Assembly: GCA_003161255.1 (NCBI GenBank)
Contig: PMOQ01000072.1
Span: forward strand, 1 to 41,590
Source: Acidimicrobiaceae bacterium
Lineage (GTDB): Bacteria; Actinomycetota; Acidimicrobiia; Acidimicrobiales; RAAP-2
Reading direction: 5' to 3'
Length of the DNA: 41,590 nt
Shown: positions 7,240 to 16,329 of the stretch, piece by piece
Layout: the number at the start of each line of letters is the position of its first letter
Numbering within the stretch: the first letter of the stretch is position 1
Position numbers and translations under genes: made by a program
The notes under the pieces: model-generated
Databases searched by the model: none
Told to the model about the DNA's origin: nothing
The model's input: the letters and a program-made list of their open reading frames with translations, nothing else

Positions 7240-9170
7240 CGATCCTCTCCCGCCGGCCCGACGAGCAGACCGCGGCACACGACGAGCCGGTGCAGCATTC
7301 GCCCTTCGAGCCGGTCGCGACCACGGCCCGCTACCGGGCCCCGCGGGCGACGATCGACCCGGACAAAGAGAAGACCTGGCTGCGACGGGCGATGCCGATC
7401 GTGTTGTCGCACAAGAAGATGTTCATCACATCGCTCGTGATGTCGTTCCTGGCTCTCGTCCTCCAGGTGCAGATCCCGAAGCTCTTGGAAGAGGCCATCA
7501 ACAACTCGCTGGTGGCGCGGAGCGTGCCGCTCAGCCACTACGTCACGATCGTCTTCATCCTGGCCGTGATCGCCGGCATCGCCGGGTACATCTCGCGGTA
7601 CTTCTTGATGCGCACCGCCTACGAGATGGAGTTCGACCTCCGCAATATCATCTACACGCATCTCACGAAGATGTCGTTCCCCTTCTACGACCGGGTCCAG
7701 TCGGGCCAACTGATCTCGCGGGCCAACTCGGACATCCGCTCGGTCCAGATGTACCTGACCTTCGCCCCGTCGATCCTCGTCCAATGCAGCGTCGCCGTCG
7801 TGGCCTTCGGGTACATGCTCTCCATCAACGTGCCGCTGGCGTTGGTCGCCATGATCCCGATGCCGTTCGTCTACCTGCTCGGCATCCAGATGCGGAAGTC
7901 GATCTTCCCGGTGTCCTGGCTCATTCAGTCCAGGCTCGCCGACGTCGCGACGATCGTCGACGAGAACATCAACGGCGTGCGGGTCGTCAAATCCTTCGCG
8001 GCCGAGCAGCGTGAGCTGACGACGCTGGGCAAGGCGGCCGACCGCCTCCAGTGGTCGTACATCAAGGACGCCTACATCCGGGCCAAGTTCACCCCGACCG
8101 TCCAGAACCTGCCCCAGATCGGCCTGGCCCTGGTGGTGCTCTTCGGGGGCTGGCTGGTCGTGCACGGCAAGCTGCAGGTTGGCGCGATCGCGGCCTTCAG
8201 CTTGTACATCGTGATGCTCCAGGCGCCGTTCCAGATGCTCGGGATGATCATCATGATGGGCCAGCGCGCCTCGGCCTCGTCGCAGCGCATCTACGAGATC
8301 CTCGACGAGGTGCCGACGGTCGTCGACCGACCCGGCGCGGTCGATCTCGTGGACTGCAAGGGTGACATCCACTTCGAGTCGGTCAACTTCTCGTACTCGC
8401 CCGAGAACCCCCTTATCCTCGACGACTTCGACCTGCACATCCGGCCAGGAGAGACCGTCGCGCTGGTGGGTCGGACCGGCGTCGGCAAGTCGACGGTGGC
8501 GCGGCTGCTCCCCCGCTTCTATGACGCCACCGGAGGCCGGGTCGTGATCGACGGCCACGACGTGCGCGACCTGACCCTGCTCAGCCTGCGGGCCAGCGTC
8601 GGCATCGTGCTCGACGAGCCGTTCCTCTTCTCGACCTCGATCCGCGAGAACATCGCCTACGGGTTCCCGAACGCCGACTTCGCGGACATCGAGGCGGCGG
8701 CCAAGGCGGCCGGAGCCGACGGCTTCATCCGCGAGCTCCCGAAGGGCTACGAGACCGTCGTCGGCGAGCGCGGGTACACGCTGTCGGGCGGCCAGCGCCA
8801 GCGGATCGCGATCGCGAGGACGCTTCTCGTGAACCCACCGATCCTGGTGCTCGACGACGCCACCAGCGCCATCGACGTACAGGTCGAGCTCACGATCCAC
8901 GGGTCGCTGCGCAAGCTGATGGAGGGCCGGACCACCCTGATCATCGCCCACCGCCTCTCGACCATCAGCCTCGCCGACCGGGTCCTGCTCATGGACGCCG
9001 GGAAGATCGTGGCCGACGGGACGCACGCCCAACTGATGGAGACCGTGCCGCTCTACGCGGACGTGCTCGCTCAGGGCGAGGAGGAGCTCGAGATCAGGGC
9101 CGAGGAGGCCCGGGCGGCGGCGGCCGAGCGGGCCGGGCTCGACGGCGCCGACGCAGGAGGGCCGGTCTGA
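7236..9170 (+). CDS. ABC exporter subunit 1 (fused membrane and ATPase domains, degenerate site)
   Basis: 644 residues. A six-helix type-1 exporter membrane domain spans roughly residues 50-340, followed by an ATPase domain. Walker A is G-R-T-G-V-G-K-S-T (about residue 411). The signature is a perfect L-S-G-G-Q (about 515). Walker B is I-L-V-L-D-D (about 541). The catalytic glutamate after Walker B is replaced by Asp, as in the degenerate-site subunit of heterodimeric exporters of the TM287/288 type. Start and stop overlap marR and the second subunit, so it is coupled to both. The substrate is unknown; MarR control suggests a xenobiotic or lipid. Confidence 0.92.
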   Translation: MTILSRRPDEQTAAHDEPVQHSPFEPVATTARYRAPRATIDPDKEKTWLRRAMPIVLSHKKMFITSLVMSFLALVLQVQIPKLLEEAINNSLVARSVPLSHYVTIVFILAVIAGIAGYISRYFLMRTAYEMEFDLRNIIYTHLTKMSFPFYDRVQSGQLISRANSDIRSVQMYLTFAPSILVQCSVAVVAFGYMLSINVPLALVAMIPMPFVYLLGIQMRKSIFPVSWLIQSRLADVATIVDENINGVRVVKSFAAEQRELTTLGKAADRLQWSYIKDAYIRAKFTPTVQNLPQIGLALVVLFGGWLVVHGKLQVGAIAAFSLYIVMLQAPFQMLGMIIMMGQRASASSQRIYEILDEVPTVVDRPGAVDLVDCKGDIHFESVNFSYSPENPLILDDFDLHIRPGETVALVGRTGVGKSTVARLLPRFYDATGGRVVIDGHDVRDLTLLSLRASVGIVLDEPFLFSTSIRENIAYGFPNADFADIEAAAKAAGADGFIRELPKGYETVVGERGYTLSGGQRQRIAIARTLLVNPPILVLDDATSAIDVQVELTIHGSLRKLMEGRTTLIIAHRLSTISLADRVLLMDAGKIVADGTHAQLMETVPLYADVLAQGEEELEIRAEEARAAAAERAGLDGADAGGPV

Positions 9171-11203
9171 TGGCGTGGGGTGCCGGCGGTGGCGGGATGT
9201 TCGGTGGCGGTGGCGGTGGCATGGGAGGGCGCCCAGGCGGGCCCTCGGCAGGCAATCCGGGGGGCGGCTTGCCGTTCGCGGGCATCCCGCCGGAGCTCCA
9301 AGGCGGGGTCGACAAGCTGCTCAAGACCGAACCCGAGTACCCCGCACCCAAGGCTCGCTTCAGCTATCAGATGACCGCCGCCGAGCGGCGGCGGATGACA
9401 CTGCGACAGCTGGTGCTCGAGCACTGGCACCTCGCCGCCCTGGCCGGCGTCCTCGTGACCATCGTCAGCCTGGCCAACCAGGCCGGTCCCGCGCTCATCG
9501 ACTACGCCATCACGCACGGGATGGGCTCACCCACGCTGAAGCCGGGTCATCTCCCGCTCGGGCCGAAGGACTTCCTCATCGGGCCCAAGGACTTCGGCAC
9601 GATCGTCGTGTGCGCGGTGCTCTTCTTCGGGGCGATCGCGTTGAGCTCGATCGCCCAGCGCAATCAGGTCAGGGTCACGGGCCGGCTGGCCGCCTGGGTG
9701 ATGAACGACCTGAGGATAAAGATCTTCACCCACCTCCAGCGCATGTCGCTCGACTTCTACACGGAGGAGAAGGCGGGCGTGATCATGACCCGCATGACGA
9801 GCGACATCGAGAACCTCCAGCAGCTCCTCCAGGACGGCCTGGCCAGCTTCGCAGTGCAGGGCCTGACCATGGTCGTCATCACCGCCATCCTCTTCTCGCT
9901 CAACGTCCGGCTGGCCATCGTCACCGTCCTCGTCGTCGTGCCGGTGCTGAGCGCGTTGTCGATCTGGTTCCGCTCGGCGTCCGAGCGCGGCTACGACCGG
10001 GTCCGGGACGGCATCGCGGGCGTGCTGGCCGACCTGTCCGAGAGCCTGCACGGGGTCCGCATCGTCACCGCCCACAACCGCCAGCGCCACAACGTGATCC
10101 ACCACCGCAACGTGGTCGGCGAGTACCGCGACGCCAACAACTACACGGCCCAGATCAACGCGATCTACGGGCCCGGCACGCAGATGCTGGCCTACCTCGG
10201 CCAGGCCATCATCCTCGTCGTCGGCGGCACCATGGTCGTGCACGGCCAGCTGAGCATCGGGGCGCTCACGGCCTATTTCTTGTACGTGAACCGCTTCTTC
10301 GCGCCGATCACGCTGCTGGTGCAGCAGTACAACACCTACCAGCAGGGCCAGGCCTCCATCATCAAGCTCAACACGCTGCTCGCCCTGTCGCCGAGCGTGC
10401 CCGAGGACCCCGACTCGATCGAGATGCCACCGATCAACGGGGCCATCTCGTTCGACCACGTGACCTTCGGCTACGACCCCGCCACCCCGGTCCTCCACGA
10501 CGTCGACCTCCGCATCGACGTCGGTGAGACGGTCGCCTTCGTCGGCCCGACCGGCGCCGGCAAGTCGACCATGGCGAAGCTCGTGACGCGCTTCTACGAC
10601 CCCACCGAGGGCCGGGTGCTCATCGACGGCCACGACATCCGGCACGTCTCCCTCGAGTCGCTGCGCAGCCAGCTCGGGGTGGTGCCCCAGGAGCCGTTCC
10701 TGTTCGCCGGCACCGTGCGGGAGAACATCGCCTTCGCACGACCCGAGTCGAGCGACGAGGAGGTGTGGGAGGCGGTCCGGACGGTCGGCCTCCTGGAGGT
10801 CATCGAACGGCTGCCCGAGCAGCTCAACACGATCGTCCACGAGCGGGGCCAATCGCTCTCCTCGGGCGAGCGCCAGCTGATCGCGCTCGGGCGGGCCTTC
10901 CTCGCCCACCCCCGCGTGATCGTCCTCGACGAGGCCACGTCCAACCTGGACCTGTTGTCCGAGAGCAAGATCGAGCGGGCCCTCGACGTGCTGCTGGAGG
11001 GTCGCACCGCCATCCTGATCGCTCACCGCCTCACCACCGCGATGAAGGCCGACCGGATCGTGGTCGTCGACGAGGGCGGGATCATCGAGATCGGGTCCCA
11101 CGACGAGCTGATCGCCCACGGTGGTCGCTACGCCGAGATGTACGAGACCTGGATCTCCCACACCGGCGGGGAGCCGGAGCGGGTGAGCAGCCCCAACTCG
11201 TAG
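9170..11203 (+). CDS. ABC exporter subunit 2 (fused domains, glycine-rich N-terminus)
   Basis: 677 residues. The first 40 or so are almost entirely glycine with Met, Pro and Arg, an unusual cytoplasmic tail. A type-1 exporter membrane domain (about residues 80-390) and an ATPase domain follow. Walker A is G-P-T-G-A-G-K-S-T (about 458). The signature is the non-consensus L-S-S-G-E (about 562). Walker B is V-I-V-L-D-E with the catalytic Glu (about 585). With subunit 1 this predicts one active site (this Walker A/B with the partner's L-S-G-G-Q) and one degenerate site. The start overlaps the subunit 1 stop (TGATG). Confidence 0.92.
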   Translation: MAWGAGGGGMFGGGGGGMGGRPGGPSAGNPGGGLPFAGIPPELQGGVDKLLKTEPEYPAPKARFSYQMTAAERRRMTLRQLVLEHWHLAALAGVLVTIVSLANQAGPALIDYAITHGMGSPTLKPGHLPLGPKDFLIGPKDFGTIVVCAVLFFGAIALSSIAQRNQVRVTGRLAAWVMNDLRIKIFTHLQRMSLDFYTEEKAGVIMTRMTSDIENLQQLLQDGLASFAVQGLTMVVITAILFSLNVRLAIVTVLVVVPVLSALSIWFRSASERGYDRVRDGIAGVLADLSESLHGVRIVTAHNRQRHNVIHHRNVVGEYRDANNYTAQINAIYGPGTQMLAYLGQAIILVVGGTMVVHGQLSIGALTAYFLYVNRFFAPITLLVQQYNTYQQGQASIIKLNTLLALSPSVPEDPDSIEMPPINGAISFDHVTFGYDPATPVLHDVDLRIDVGETVAFVGPTGAGKSTMAKLVTRFYDPTEGRVLIDGHDIRHVSLESLRSQLGVVPQEPFLFAGTVRENIAFARPESSDEEVWEAVRTVGLLEVIERLPEQLNTIVHERGQSLSSGERQLIALGRAFLAHPRVIVLDEATSNLDLLSESKIERALDVLLEGRTAILIAHRLTTAMKADRIVVVDEGGIIEIGSHDELIAHGGRYAEMYETWISHTGGEPERVSSPNS

Positions 11204-11318
11204 GGATCCGGCCCGCCTGGGCACCGGGTTCGGAATGTACGCTCGCCGGGGTTGTGCGGACGTGTCGCCGCCGCCCGGTGACGGCGTGACGCGGCATCGA
11301 AGACGCGAAGGAGGGCAC

Positions 11319-12062
11319 GTGGGCTTGCTCGACGGGAAGGCGGCCGTGGTCACCGGTGGTGCCCAGGGGATCGGCCTGGCCATCGCGACGGCGTTCGCCG
11401 AGCAGGGCGCCCGGGTCGTGGTGGGCGACATCGACCACGACCGGGCCGAGGCCGCCGCCGCCGAGCTGCGCGCGTCCGGGGTCGACGCGGTCGCCGAAGG
11501 TTGCGACGTGACATCCGAGTCCGACATGGAGGCCCTCGTGCGCTCGTGCGTCGAGCACCACGGCTCCCTCGACGTCTGGGTCAACAACGCCGGGATCACC
11601 CGCGACGCGACCATGCGCAAGATGTCGGTCGAGGACTTCAAGACCGTCATCGACGTCCATCTGTTCGGCGCCTGGCTCGGCACCCGACTGTCGTCCGCGG
11701 TCATGCGCGAGCAGGGATCCGGCTCGATCATCAACATCTCGTCGATCTCGGGCAAGGTCGGCAACCCGGGCCAGACCAACTACAGCGCCGCCAAGGCCGG
11801 CATCGTCGGCATGACCAAGGCGGCGGCCAAGGAGCTCGGCCACCTGGGCGTCCGGGTCAACGCGATCCAGCCCGGCCTGGTCCGCACGGCGATGACCGAG
11901 AAGATGCGCCCGGACATCTGGGAGCAACGTCTGACCGAGATCCCGATGGGGCGGGCCGGCGAGCCCTCCGACGTCGCCAACGTCGCCGTCTTCTTGGCCT
12001 CGGAGATGTCCGGGTACATGACCGGCACGGTCTTAGAGGTGGGCGGCGGCCGGCACATCTAA
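11319..12062 (+). CDS. FabG-like short-chain dehydrogenase
   Basis: 247 residues of the classical SDR family. The NAD(P) motif is T-G-G-A-Q-G-I-G near residue 12, then N-N-A-G (about 87-90), catalytic Ser in N-I-S-S-I-S-G, and Y-S-A-A-K (Y-x-x-x-K). A C-terminal G-G-G-R-H-I follows. Asp in V-G-D-I-D at the end of beta-2 suggests NAD preference. The start is a GTG with AAGGAGGG three bases upstream. The thiolase follows after 42 bp, so a hydroxyacyl-CoA or ketoacyl reductase role in the same beta-oxidation unit is likely. It lacks the extra loop typical of mycofactocin-coupled SDRs. Confidence 0.88.
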   Translation: MGLLDGKAAVVTGGAQGIGLAIATAFAEQGARVVVGDIDHDRAEAAAAELRASGVDAVAEGCDVTSESDMEALVRSCVEHHGSLDVWVNNAGITRDATMRKMSVEDFKTVIDVHLFGAWLGTRLSSAVMREQGSGSIINISSISGKVGNPGQTNYSAAKAGIVGMTKAAAKELGHLGVRVNAIQPGLVRTAMTEKMRPDIWEQRLTEIPMGRAGEPSDVANVAVFLASEMSGYMTGTVLEVGGGRHI

Positions 12063-12104
12063 GCACGCGCGGCCGATCCGGCCGGGTGCAACCGAGGAGG
12101 AACC

Positions 12105-13316
12105 ATGCGAGAAGCGGTGATCTGTGAGCCCCTCCGGACGGCCGTCGGCCGGTTCGGTGGGGTGTTGAAGGACGCGTCGGTCCAGCAGCTTGCGGCGACG
12201 GTGATCACCGAGGTGCTCGAGCGGACCGGCCTGCCCGTCGACGCGATCGATGACGTCGTGCTCGGGCAGGGCTACCCGAACGGCGAGGCGGTGGCGCTCG
12301 GGCGCACGGCCGCGCTCGATGCGGGGCTGCCGGTCACGGTGCCCGGCCTCCAGGTCGACCGCCGCTGTGGCTCGGGGCTGCAGGCCGTCCTGTTCGCCGC
12401 CATGGAGGTCCAGACCGGGGGGGCCGATGTCGTGCTGGCCGGCGGGGCCGAGTCGATGAGCCAGGCCGAGTACTACACGACCTCGATGCGGTGGGGGGCG
12501 AGGGCGGAGAACGTGACGTTCTTCGACCGCCTGTCGCGCGGGCGGGTCACCGCCGGCGGAAGGAACTTCCCGGTTCCCGGCGGGATGATCGAGACGGCCG
12601 AGAACCTGCGGCGCCAGTACAAGGTCGGTCGCGAGGAGCAGGACGAGCTGGCGCTGCGCTCGCACCAGCGGGCCGTGGCCGCCCAGACCGAGGGCAAGTT
12701 CAAGGACGAGATCGCGCCCGTCACCATCCCCGGCCGGTCGGGCGACACGGTCGTCGACACCGACGAGCACCCGCGGGCCGACACCACCCTCGAGACGCTG
12801 TCCCGGCTGCGGCCGGTCCGGCTCAAGGAGGACCCCGAGTCGACGGTGACGGCCGGCAACGCGAGCGGCCAGAACGACGGCGCCGCGATCTGCATCGTGA
12901 CCACCCCCGAGAAGGCGGCCGAGCTCGGCCTTCGCCCCCTGGCTCGCCTGCGGTCGTGGGCGGTGGCCGGCGTCGCCCCGGCCACCATGGGCATCGGCCC
13001 GGTGCCGGCGTCGGCCAAGGCCCTCTTGCGGGCCGGGCTGACCATGGCCGACATGGACCTGATCGAGCTCAACGAGGCCTTCGCGGCCCAGGTGCTGTCG
13101 GTGACGCGGGAGTGGGGATTCACCGAGCGCGACTTCGACCGGCTGAACGTGAACGGGTCGGGGATCTCGCTCGGCCACCCGATCGGGGCGACCGGCGGGC
13201 GCATCCTGGCCACCCTGCTGCGTGAGATGGACCGGCGCGGCGCGGCGCTCGGGCTCGAGACGATGTGCATCGGCGGCGGCCAGGGCCTGGCCGCGGTGTT
13301 CGAGACGGTCGGCTAG
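12105..13316 (+). CDS. Acetyl-CoA C-acyltransferase (thiolase)
   Basis: 403 residues of the thiolase family. Nucleophile Cys is at residue 88 in D-R-R-C-G-S-G-L-Q. The His motif is G-H-P-I-G-A-T-G. The second Cys is in M-C-I-G-G-G-Q-G near the C-terminus. N-E-A-F-A-A-Q is also present. This is full length for degradative thiolases, which cleave 3-ketoacyl-CoA with CoA. GGAGGAACC precedes the ATG. It follows the SDR by 42 bp and is convergent with the acyl-CoA dehydrogenase gene. Confidence 0.93.
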   Translation: MREAVICEPLRTAVGRFGGVLKDASVQQLAATVITEVLERTGLPVDAIDDVVLGQGYPNGEAVALGRTAALDAGLPVTVPGLQVDRRCGSGLQAVLFAAMEVQTGGADVVLAGGAESMSQAEYYTTSMRWGARAENVTFFDRLSRGRVTAGGRNFPVPGGMIETAENLRRQYKVGREEQDELALRSHQRAVAAQTEGKFKDEIAPVTIPGRSGDTVVDTDEHPRADTTLETLSRLRPVRLKEDPESTVTAGNASGQNDGAAICIVTTPEKAAELGLRPLARLRSWAVAGVAPATMGIGPVPASAKALLRAGLTMADMDLIELNEAFAAQVLSVTREWGFTERDFDRLNVNGSGISLGHPIGATGGRILATLLREMDRRGAALGLETMCIGGGQGLAAVFETVG

Positions 13317-13334
13317 GTCGACCGGTCGGGCGGC

Positions 13335-14492
13335 TCAGCCGTTGGCCGCGGACCCGAGCGCCTGGCGGGCGATGATGACCTGCTGGATCTGGCTGGTGCC
13401 CTCGAAGATCCGGAACAGCCGGGCGTCGCGATAGAAGCGCTCGACGGCGACACCGCGCATGTACCCGGCCCCGCCGTGGATCTGTACGGCCCGGTCGGCC
13501 ACCCGAGAGACCATCTCCGAGCAGAAGTACTTGGCCGCCGAGGGGCCGAGCTTTCGGTCCGTGCCGGCGTCGAACGCCCTGGCCACCTCCAAGGTGAGGC
13601 TCTTGCCGGCCAGGTGGTCGGTCACCGAGTCGGCGATCAACCCCTGGATGAGCTGGAAGCTCGCGATCGGGTGGCCCGACTGCATCCGGCTCTGCGCGTA
13701 GCTGACCGACTCGTCGACGAGCCGGCCGGCCAGGCCGACGCAGCACGCAGCCATGTGCGCCCGGCCGTGGGCGAGGCATTGCATGGCGGTCGCGTAGCCG
13801 TTGTCGAGGCCCTCTTCCCCCCCGACCATCGCCGGAGCGTCGATCCGGGCGTCGTCGAAGAAGACCTCGGATGTCCATGCGCCGAGCTGGCCCATCTTCT
13901 TGTCCTTTGGTCCGACGGTGAGGCCCGGCGTGTCGCGCGGGACGAGGAACGTCGAGATCCCCCGGGTCGCCTTGGCGGCCGGGTTGGTCCGGGCGAACAC
14001 CATGAAGACGTCGGCGATGGGCGCATTGGTGATGTAGCGCTTGGACCCGTTCAGCACGAAGGTGTCGCCGTCACGCTCTGCGCTCGTCGTGAGCGTGGAC
14101 GGGTCCGAGCCGGCCTCGGTCTCGGTCAGGGCGAAGCTCGCCGTCAGCTCGCCGCTGGCCAACTTCGGCAGCCACTCCTTCTTCTGCTCCTCGGTGCCGC
14201 CCTCCAGAAGGACGTGGCCGGCGATGCCGTTGTTGGTCCCGAACATGGAACGCAGCGCCGGGGTGGTGTAGCCCAGCTCGAAGACGAGTTGGACCTCCTC
14301 TTCCATGTTGAGGCCGAGCCCCCCGTACTCCTCGGGGATGGCGAAGCCGTAGAGGCCCATGTCCTTGGCCGTCTGGCGGATGTCGTCGGGAACCTCGTCG
14401 TTCTCCTCGATCAGGTTCTCGGTGGGCACGACCTTCCCCCGGATGAACTCCCGGGTGACCGCGACGATCTCGGCGAAGTCTGCACTGTTCAC
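13335..14492 (-). CDS. Acyl-CoA dehydrogenase
   Basis: 385 residues of the FAD-dependent acyl-CoA dehydrogenase family. F-A-L-T-E-T-E-A-G-S-D, the flavin/substrate loop, lies near residue 120. The C-terminus carries Y-M-R-G-V-A-V-E-R-F-Y-R-D and F-E-G-T-S-Q-I-Q, with Glu at the usual catalytic-base position. It oxidises acyl-CoA to enoyl-CoA. A GTG start is preceded by AGAGGAG at 7 bases. It is divergent from the MaoC pair, 129 bp away, which would hydrate its product. Confidence 0.92.
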   Translation of the reverse strand: MNSADFAEIVAVTREFIRGKVVPTENLIEENDEVPDDIRQTAKDMGLYGFAIPEEYGGLGLNMEEEVQLVFELGYTTPALRSMFGTNNGIAGHVLLEGGTEEQKKEWLPKLASGELTASFALTETEAGSDPSTLTTSAERDGDTFVLNGSKRYITNAPIADVFMVFARTNPAAKATRGISTFLVPRDTPGLTVGPKDKKMGQLGAWTSEVFFDDARIDAPAMVGGEEGLDNGYATAMQCLAHGRAHMAACCVGLAGRLVDESVSYAQSRMQSGHPIASFQLIQGLIADSVTDHLAGKSLTLEVARAFDAGTDRKLGPSAAKYFCSEMVSRVADRAVQIHGGAGYMRGVAVERFYRDARLFRIFEGTSQIQQVIIARQALGSAANG

Positions 14493-14621
14493 GCCCCGCT
14501 CCTCTCGACATCCGGCCTCAGGGCCGCCCGCGGCGGCTCATCCTAACGTTGGGGTCCCCGACTAGCGTTGGCGCCGCAGCTCGGGTAATCGTTTGCAGGA
14601 ACGTTCGACAGGAGGTCGCAG

Positions 14622-15167
14622 ATGGCGGAGTGGAGCTTCCCGATCGAGGCGGGGCACGTCATGATGTTCGCCCGGTCCGTGGGTGACCCGAACCCCGTGT
14701 ATCACGACGAGGAGGCCGCCAAGAAGAGCGAGGCCGGCGGCATCATCGCCCCACCGACGTTCGTCCAGGCGAGCGCGCAGTTCAACCCCAATTACTTCCT
14801 TCGCCCGACCATCGGGCGGCTCTGGTTCGGATCGGGCAAGGGCCCGACCGGGTCCGGAGCGGCCCCCGCGCCGCCCGCCGAAGGTGGAGGAGGCGGCGGC
14901 CGCGGTGGGGGTGGAGGTGGCGGCGGTGTCGGCCTCCATGCCGAGCAGCACTTCGAGTACCACCGCCCGCTCCGAGTCGGGGACGTGCTCACCCCGACCA
15001 ACAAAGAAGGCAAGTCCTGGGAGCGCGAGGGGCGTTCGGGGCACCTGCAGTTCAGCGAGAACATCACCGAATGGCACGACGCCGAGGGGAACCTCGTCGT
15101 CACCGCCCGCGGCGTGGGCGTCCGCACGGCCGGTCCCGCCCCGAAGTCCGAGGAGAAGTCCGACTGA
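14622..15167 (+). CDS. MaoC/FAS1-like dehydratase subunit with glycine-rich insert
   Basis: 181 residues of hot-dog fold, resembling the N-terminal FAS1-like dehydratase domain. F-A-R-S-V-G-D-P-N-P-V-Y-H-D-E near residue 17 is the hydratase-2-like motif, followed by G-G-I-I-A-P-P-T-F. Between about residues 85 and 107, after W-F-G-S-G-K-G, is a low-complexity run almost wholly of glycine that the family does not need. The fold resumes with H-A-E-Q-H-F-E-Y-H-R-P. AGGAGG lies 8 bases before the ATG. The stop overlaps the next gene (TGATG), so the pair probably forms a heterodimer like HadA-HadB or ChsH-type hydratases. Confidence 0.85.
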   Translation: MAEWSFPIEAGHVMMFARSVGDPNPVYHDEEAAKKSEAGGIIAPPTFVQASAQFNPNYFLRPTIGRLWFGSGKGPTGSGAAPAPPAEGGGGGGRGGGGGGGGVGLHAEQHFEYHRPLRVGDVLTPTNKEGKSWEREGRSGHLQFSENITEWHDAEGNLVVTARGVGVRTAGPAPKSEEKSD

Positions 15168-15589
15168 TGGCCCTGTCCGCATCGAAGTTGAAGGTCGGGG
15201 ACAGCCGGAGCGAGATCGTCGCCGAGAACCTGTCCCGGACCCAGATCGTCCAGTATGCGGGGGCATCGGGTGACTACAACCCGCTGCACAGCGACGAGAT
15301 CTATGCCACCAAGGTGGCCGGGTTCCCGAGCGTGTTCGCCCACGGGATGCTGACGATGGGTGTGACCGGTCGGCTCCTCACCGACTGGGTCGGCGACGGC
15401 CGCCTGTTGTCCTATGGCGTCCGCTTCGAGAAGCAGGTCTGGCCGGGTGACACCCTGACCGCCACGGCCACGGTGGACTCGATCGAGGACGGGGACGGCG
15501 GCAAGGTGGCCTCGTTCAGCGTGGTCACGGTCAACGAGGGCGGCGACCGGGTGCTCTCAGGCACCGCCTCGGCGCGGCTCGACCCCTAG
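15167..15589 (+). CDS. MaoC-type (R)-specific enoyl-CoA hydratase subunit
   Basis: 140 residues. The hydratase-2 motif Y-A-G-A-S-G-D-Y-N-P-L-H-S-D lies at residues 31-44, with the Asp and His expected for catalysis. F-A-H-G-M-L-T-M-G follows, characteristic of HadB-like proteins. It is coupled to the preceding subunit by a one-base stop/start overlap and probably supplies the catalytic half of the dimer. It hydrates trans-2-enoyl-CoA or dehydrates 3-hydroxyacyl thioesters. Confidence 0.9.
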   Translation: MALSASKLKVGDSRSEIVAENLSRTQIVQYAGASGDYNPLHSDEIYATKVAGFPSVFAHGMLTMGVTGRLLTDWVGDGRLLSYGVRFEKQVWPGDTLTATATVDSIEDGDGGKVASFSVVTVNEGGDRVLSGTASARLDP

Positions 15590-15623
15590 CAACCCGGGGC
15601 GCAAGCCCCAGAACGAGGGCTAG
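15586..15623. terminator. Hairpin between convergent genes
   Basis: GGGGC-GCAA-GCCCC (15596-15609) forms a short stem with a GNRA-type tetraloop. An outer CTAGC/GCTAG pair (15586-15590 with 15619-15623) flanks it. It spans the gap between the convergent MaoC and hemerythrin genes. There is no U-tract, so a role as bidirectional terminator is tentative. Confidence 0.35.
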
Positions 15624-16279
15624 CCGCGCAGGCGGCCGACGAACTTCACGAATAGGTCGCGGCCCTGGCTTCGCCAGAACTCGACGACGGGTGGCGGCAT
15701 GTTGGCCTCCATCATGGCCACGTGCTCGGGTGCCAGCTGCTCTTGGATCAGCCCGAGGATCAGCCAGACCTTGTCGCCCTTGAAGTTCGCCAAGCCGTGG
15801 GCGGGGAACTCCCCCCATTCGGCCGCGTTCATGCACTGGGCGGCCAGTGGCAGCATCGCCTCCTCCTCTTCGCTCAGGTGCGGCGCCAGCCCGGCCTGCA
15901 GGGTGAGAAGCGCCGATTCGAGCGCGCGTGAGGTCTGGGCGCTCGGGTCGTCCCGCCACGGGGCGACGTGCTCGGCGGCGTCTTCGAGGGACGCATGGAC
16001 CTCTTGGTGTTGGCCGGCGATGCGGGAGATGTCCGCCGCCCGCTCCGGGCATCGCTCGAGGAGTCGTGGGGTCAGGATCTCGTCCTCACCTTGGTGGTGC
16101 GAGCGGAGTAGCTCTAAGACGTTGAAGTAGTAATCGGCGACGATGTCCACTCGCACGCGATCGCCCGGATCCGTCGAGCCGACGTAGGCCGGTGCGGCGC
16201 CGAGGGCCTCCCTGAACACGTTGTGCAGGGCGATCATGTCGGAGGGATCGGCGGGTGGAATCGTGAAGGGCTCGGACAC
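15620..16279 (-). CDS. Hemerythrin-like domain protein
   Basis: 219 residues, all-helical. His and acidic positions fit a hemerythrin/HHE cation-binding domain: an early H-N-V-F, L-L-R-S-H-H-Q-G-E-D-E near residue 60, H-Q-E-V-H near 90, and H-L-S-E-E-E-E near 134. Such proteins bind a di-iron centre and act in oxygen or NO sensing or in iron handling. The GTG start is supported by a GAGAGG box 6 bases upstream. It is followed on the same strand by no close partner; the MFS gene upstream is 50 bp away and may share its transcript. Confidence 0.8.
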   Translation of the reverse strand: MSEPFTIPPADPSDMIALHNVFREALGAAPAYVGSTDPGDRVRVDIVADYYFNVLELLRSHHQGEDEILTPRLLERCPERAADISRIAGQHQEVHASLEDAAEHVAPWRDDPSAQTSRALESALLTLQAGLAPHLSEEEEAMLPLAAQCMNAAEWGEFPAHGLANFKGDKVWLILGLIQEQLAPEHVAMMEANMPPPVVEFWRSQGRDLFVKFVGRLRG

Positions 16280-16329
16280 GGCTGACCTCTCTTTTGGTGG
16301 AACGACACTCTATGCCGGGCCCGACCGGA

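Noticed and set aside
6639-9032. Long minus-strand extension upstream of the alcohol dehydrogenase
   Set aside because: The protein before M-K-T-R-A is low-complexity Arg/Asp/His-rich sequence opposite marR and the ABC gene. The alcohol dehydrogenase has its own AGGAGGG and ATG at 6638.
9527-11779. A 750-residue open frame on the minus strand opposite the ABC subunit and SDR genes
   Set aside because: It is a shadow of GC-rich codon use: Asp/Arg/His/Val-rich, no fold or motif, and it covers well-supported genes on the other strand.
11319-12062. SDR as a mycofactocin-coupled SDR
   Set aside because: The characteristic extra segment of mycofactocin-linked SDRs is not seen. It reads as an ordinary FabG-like enzyme.
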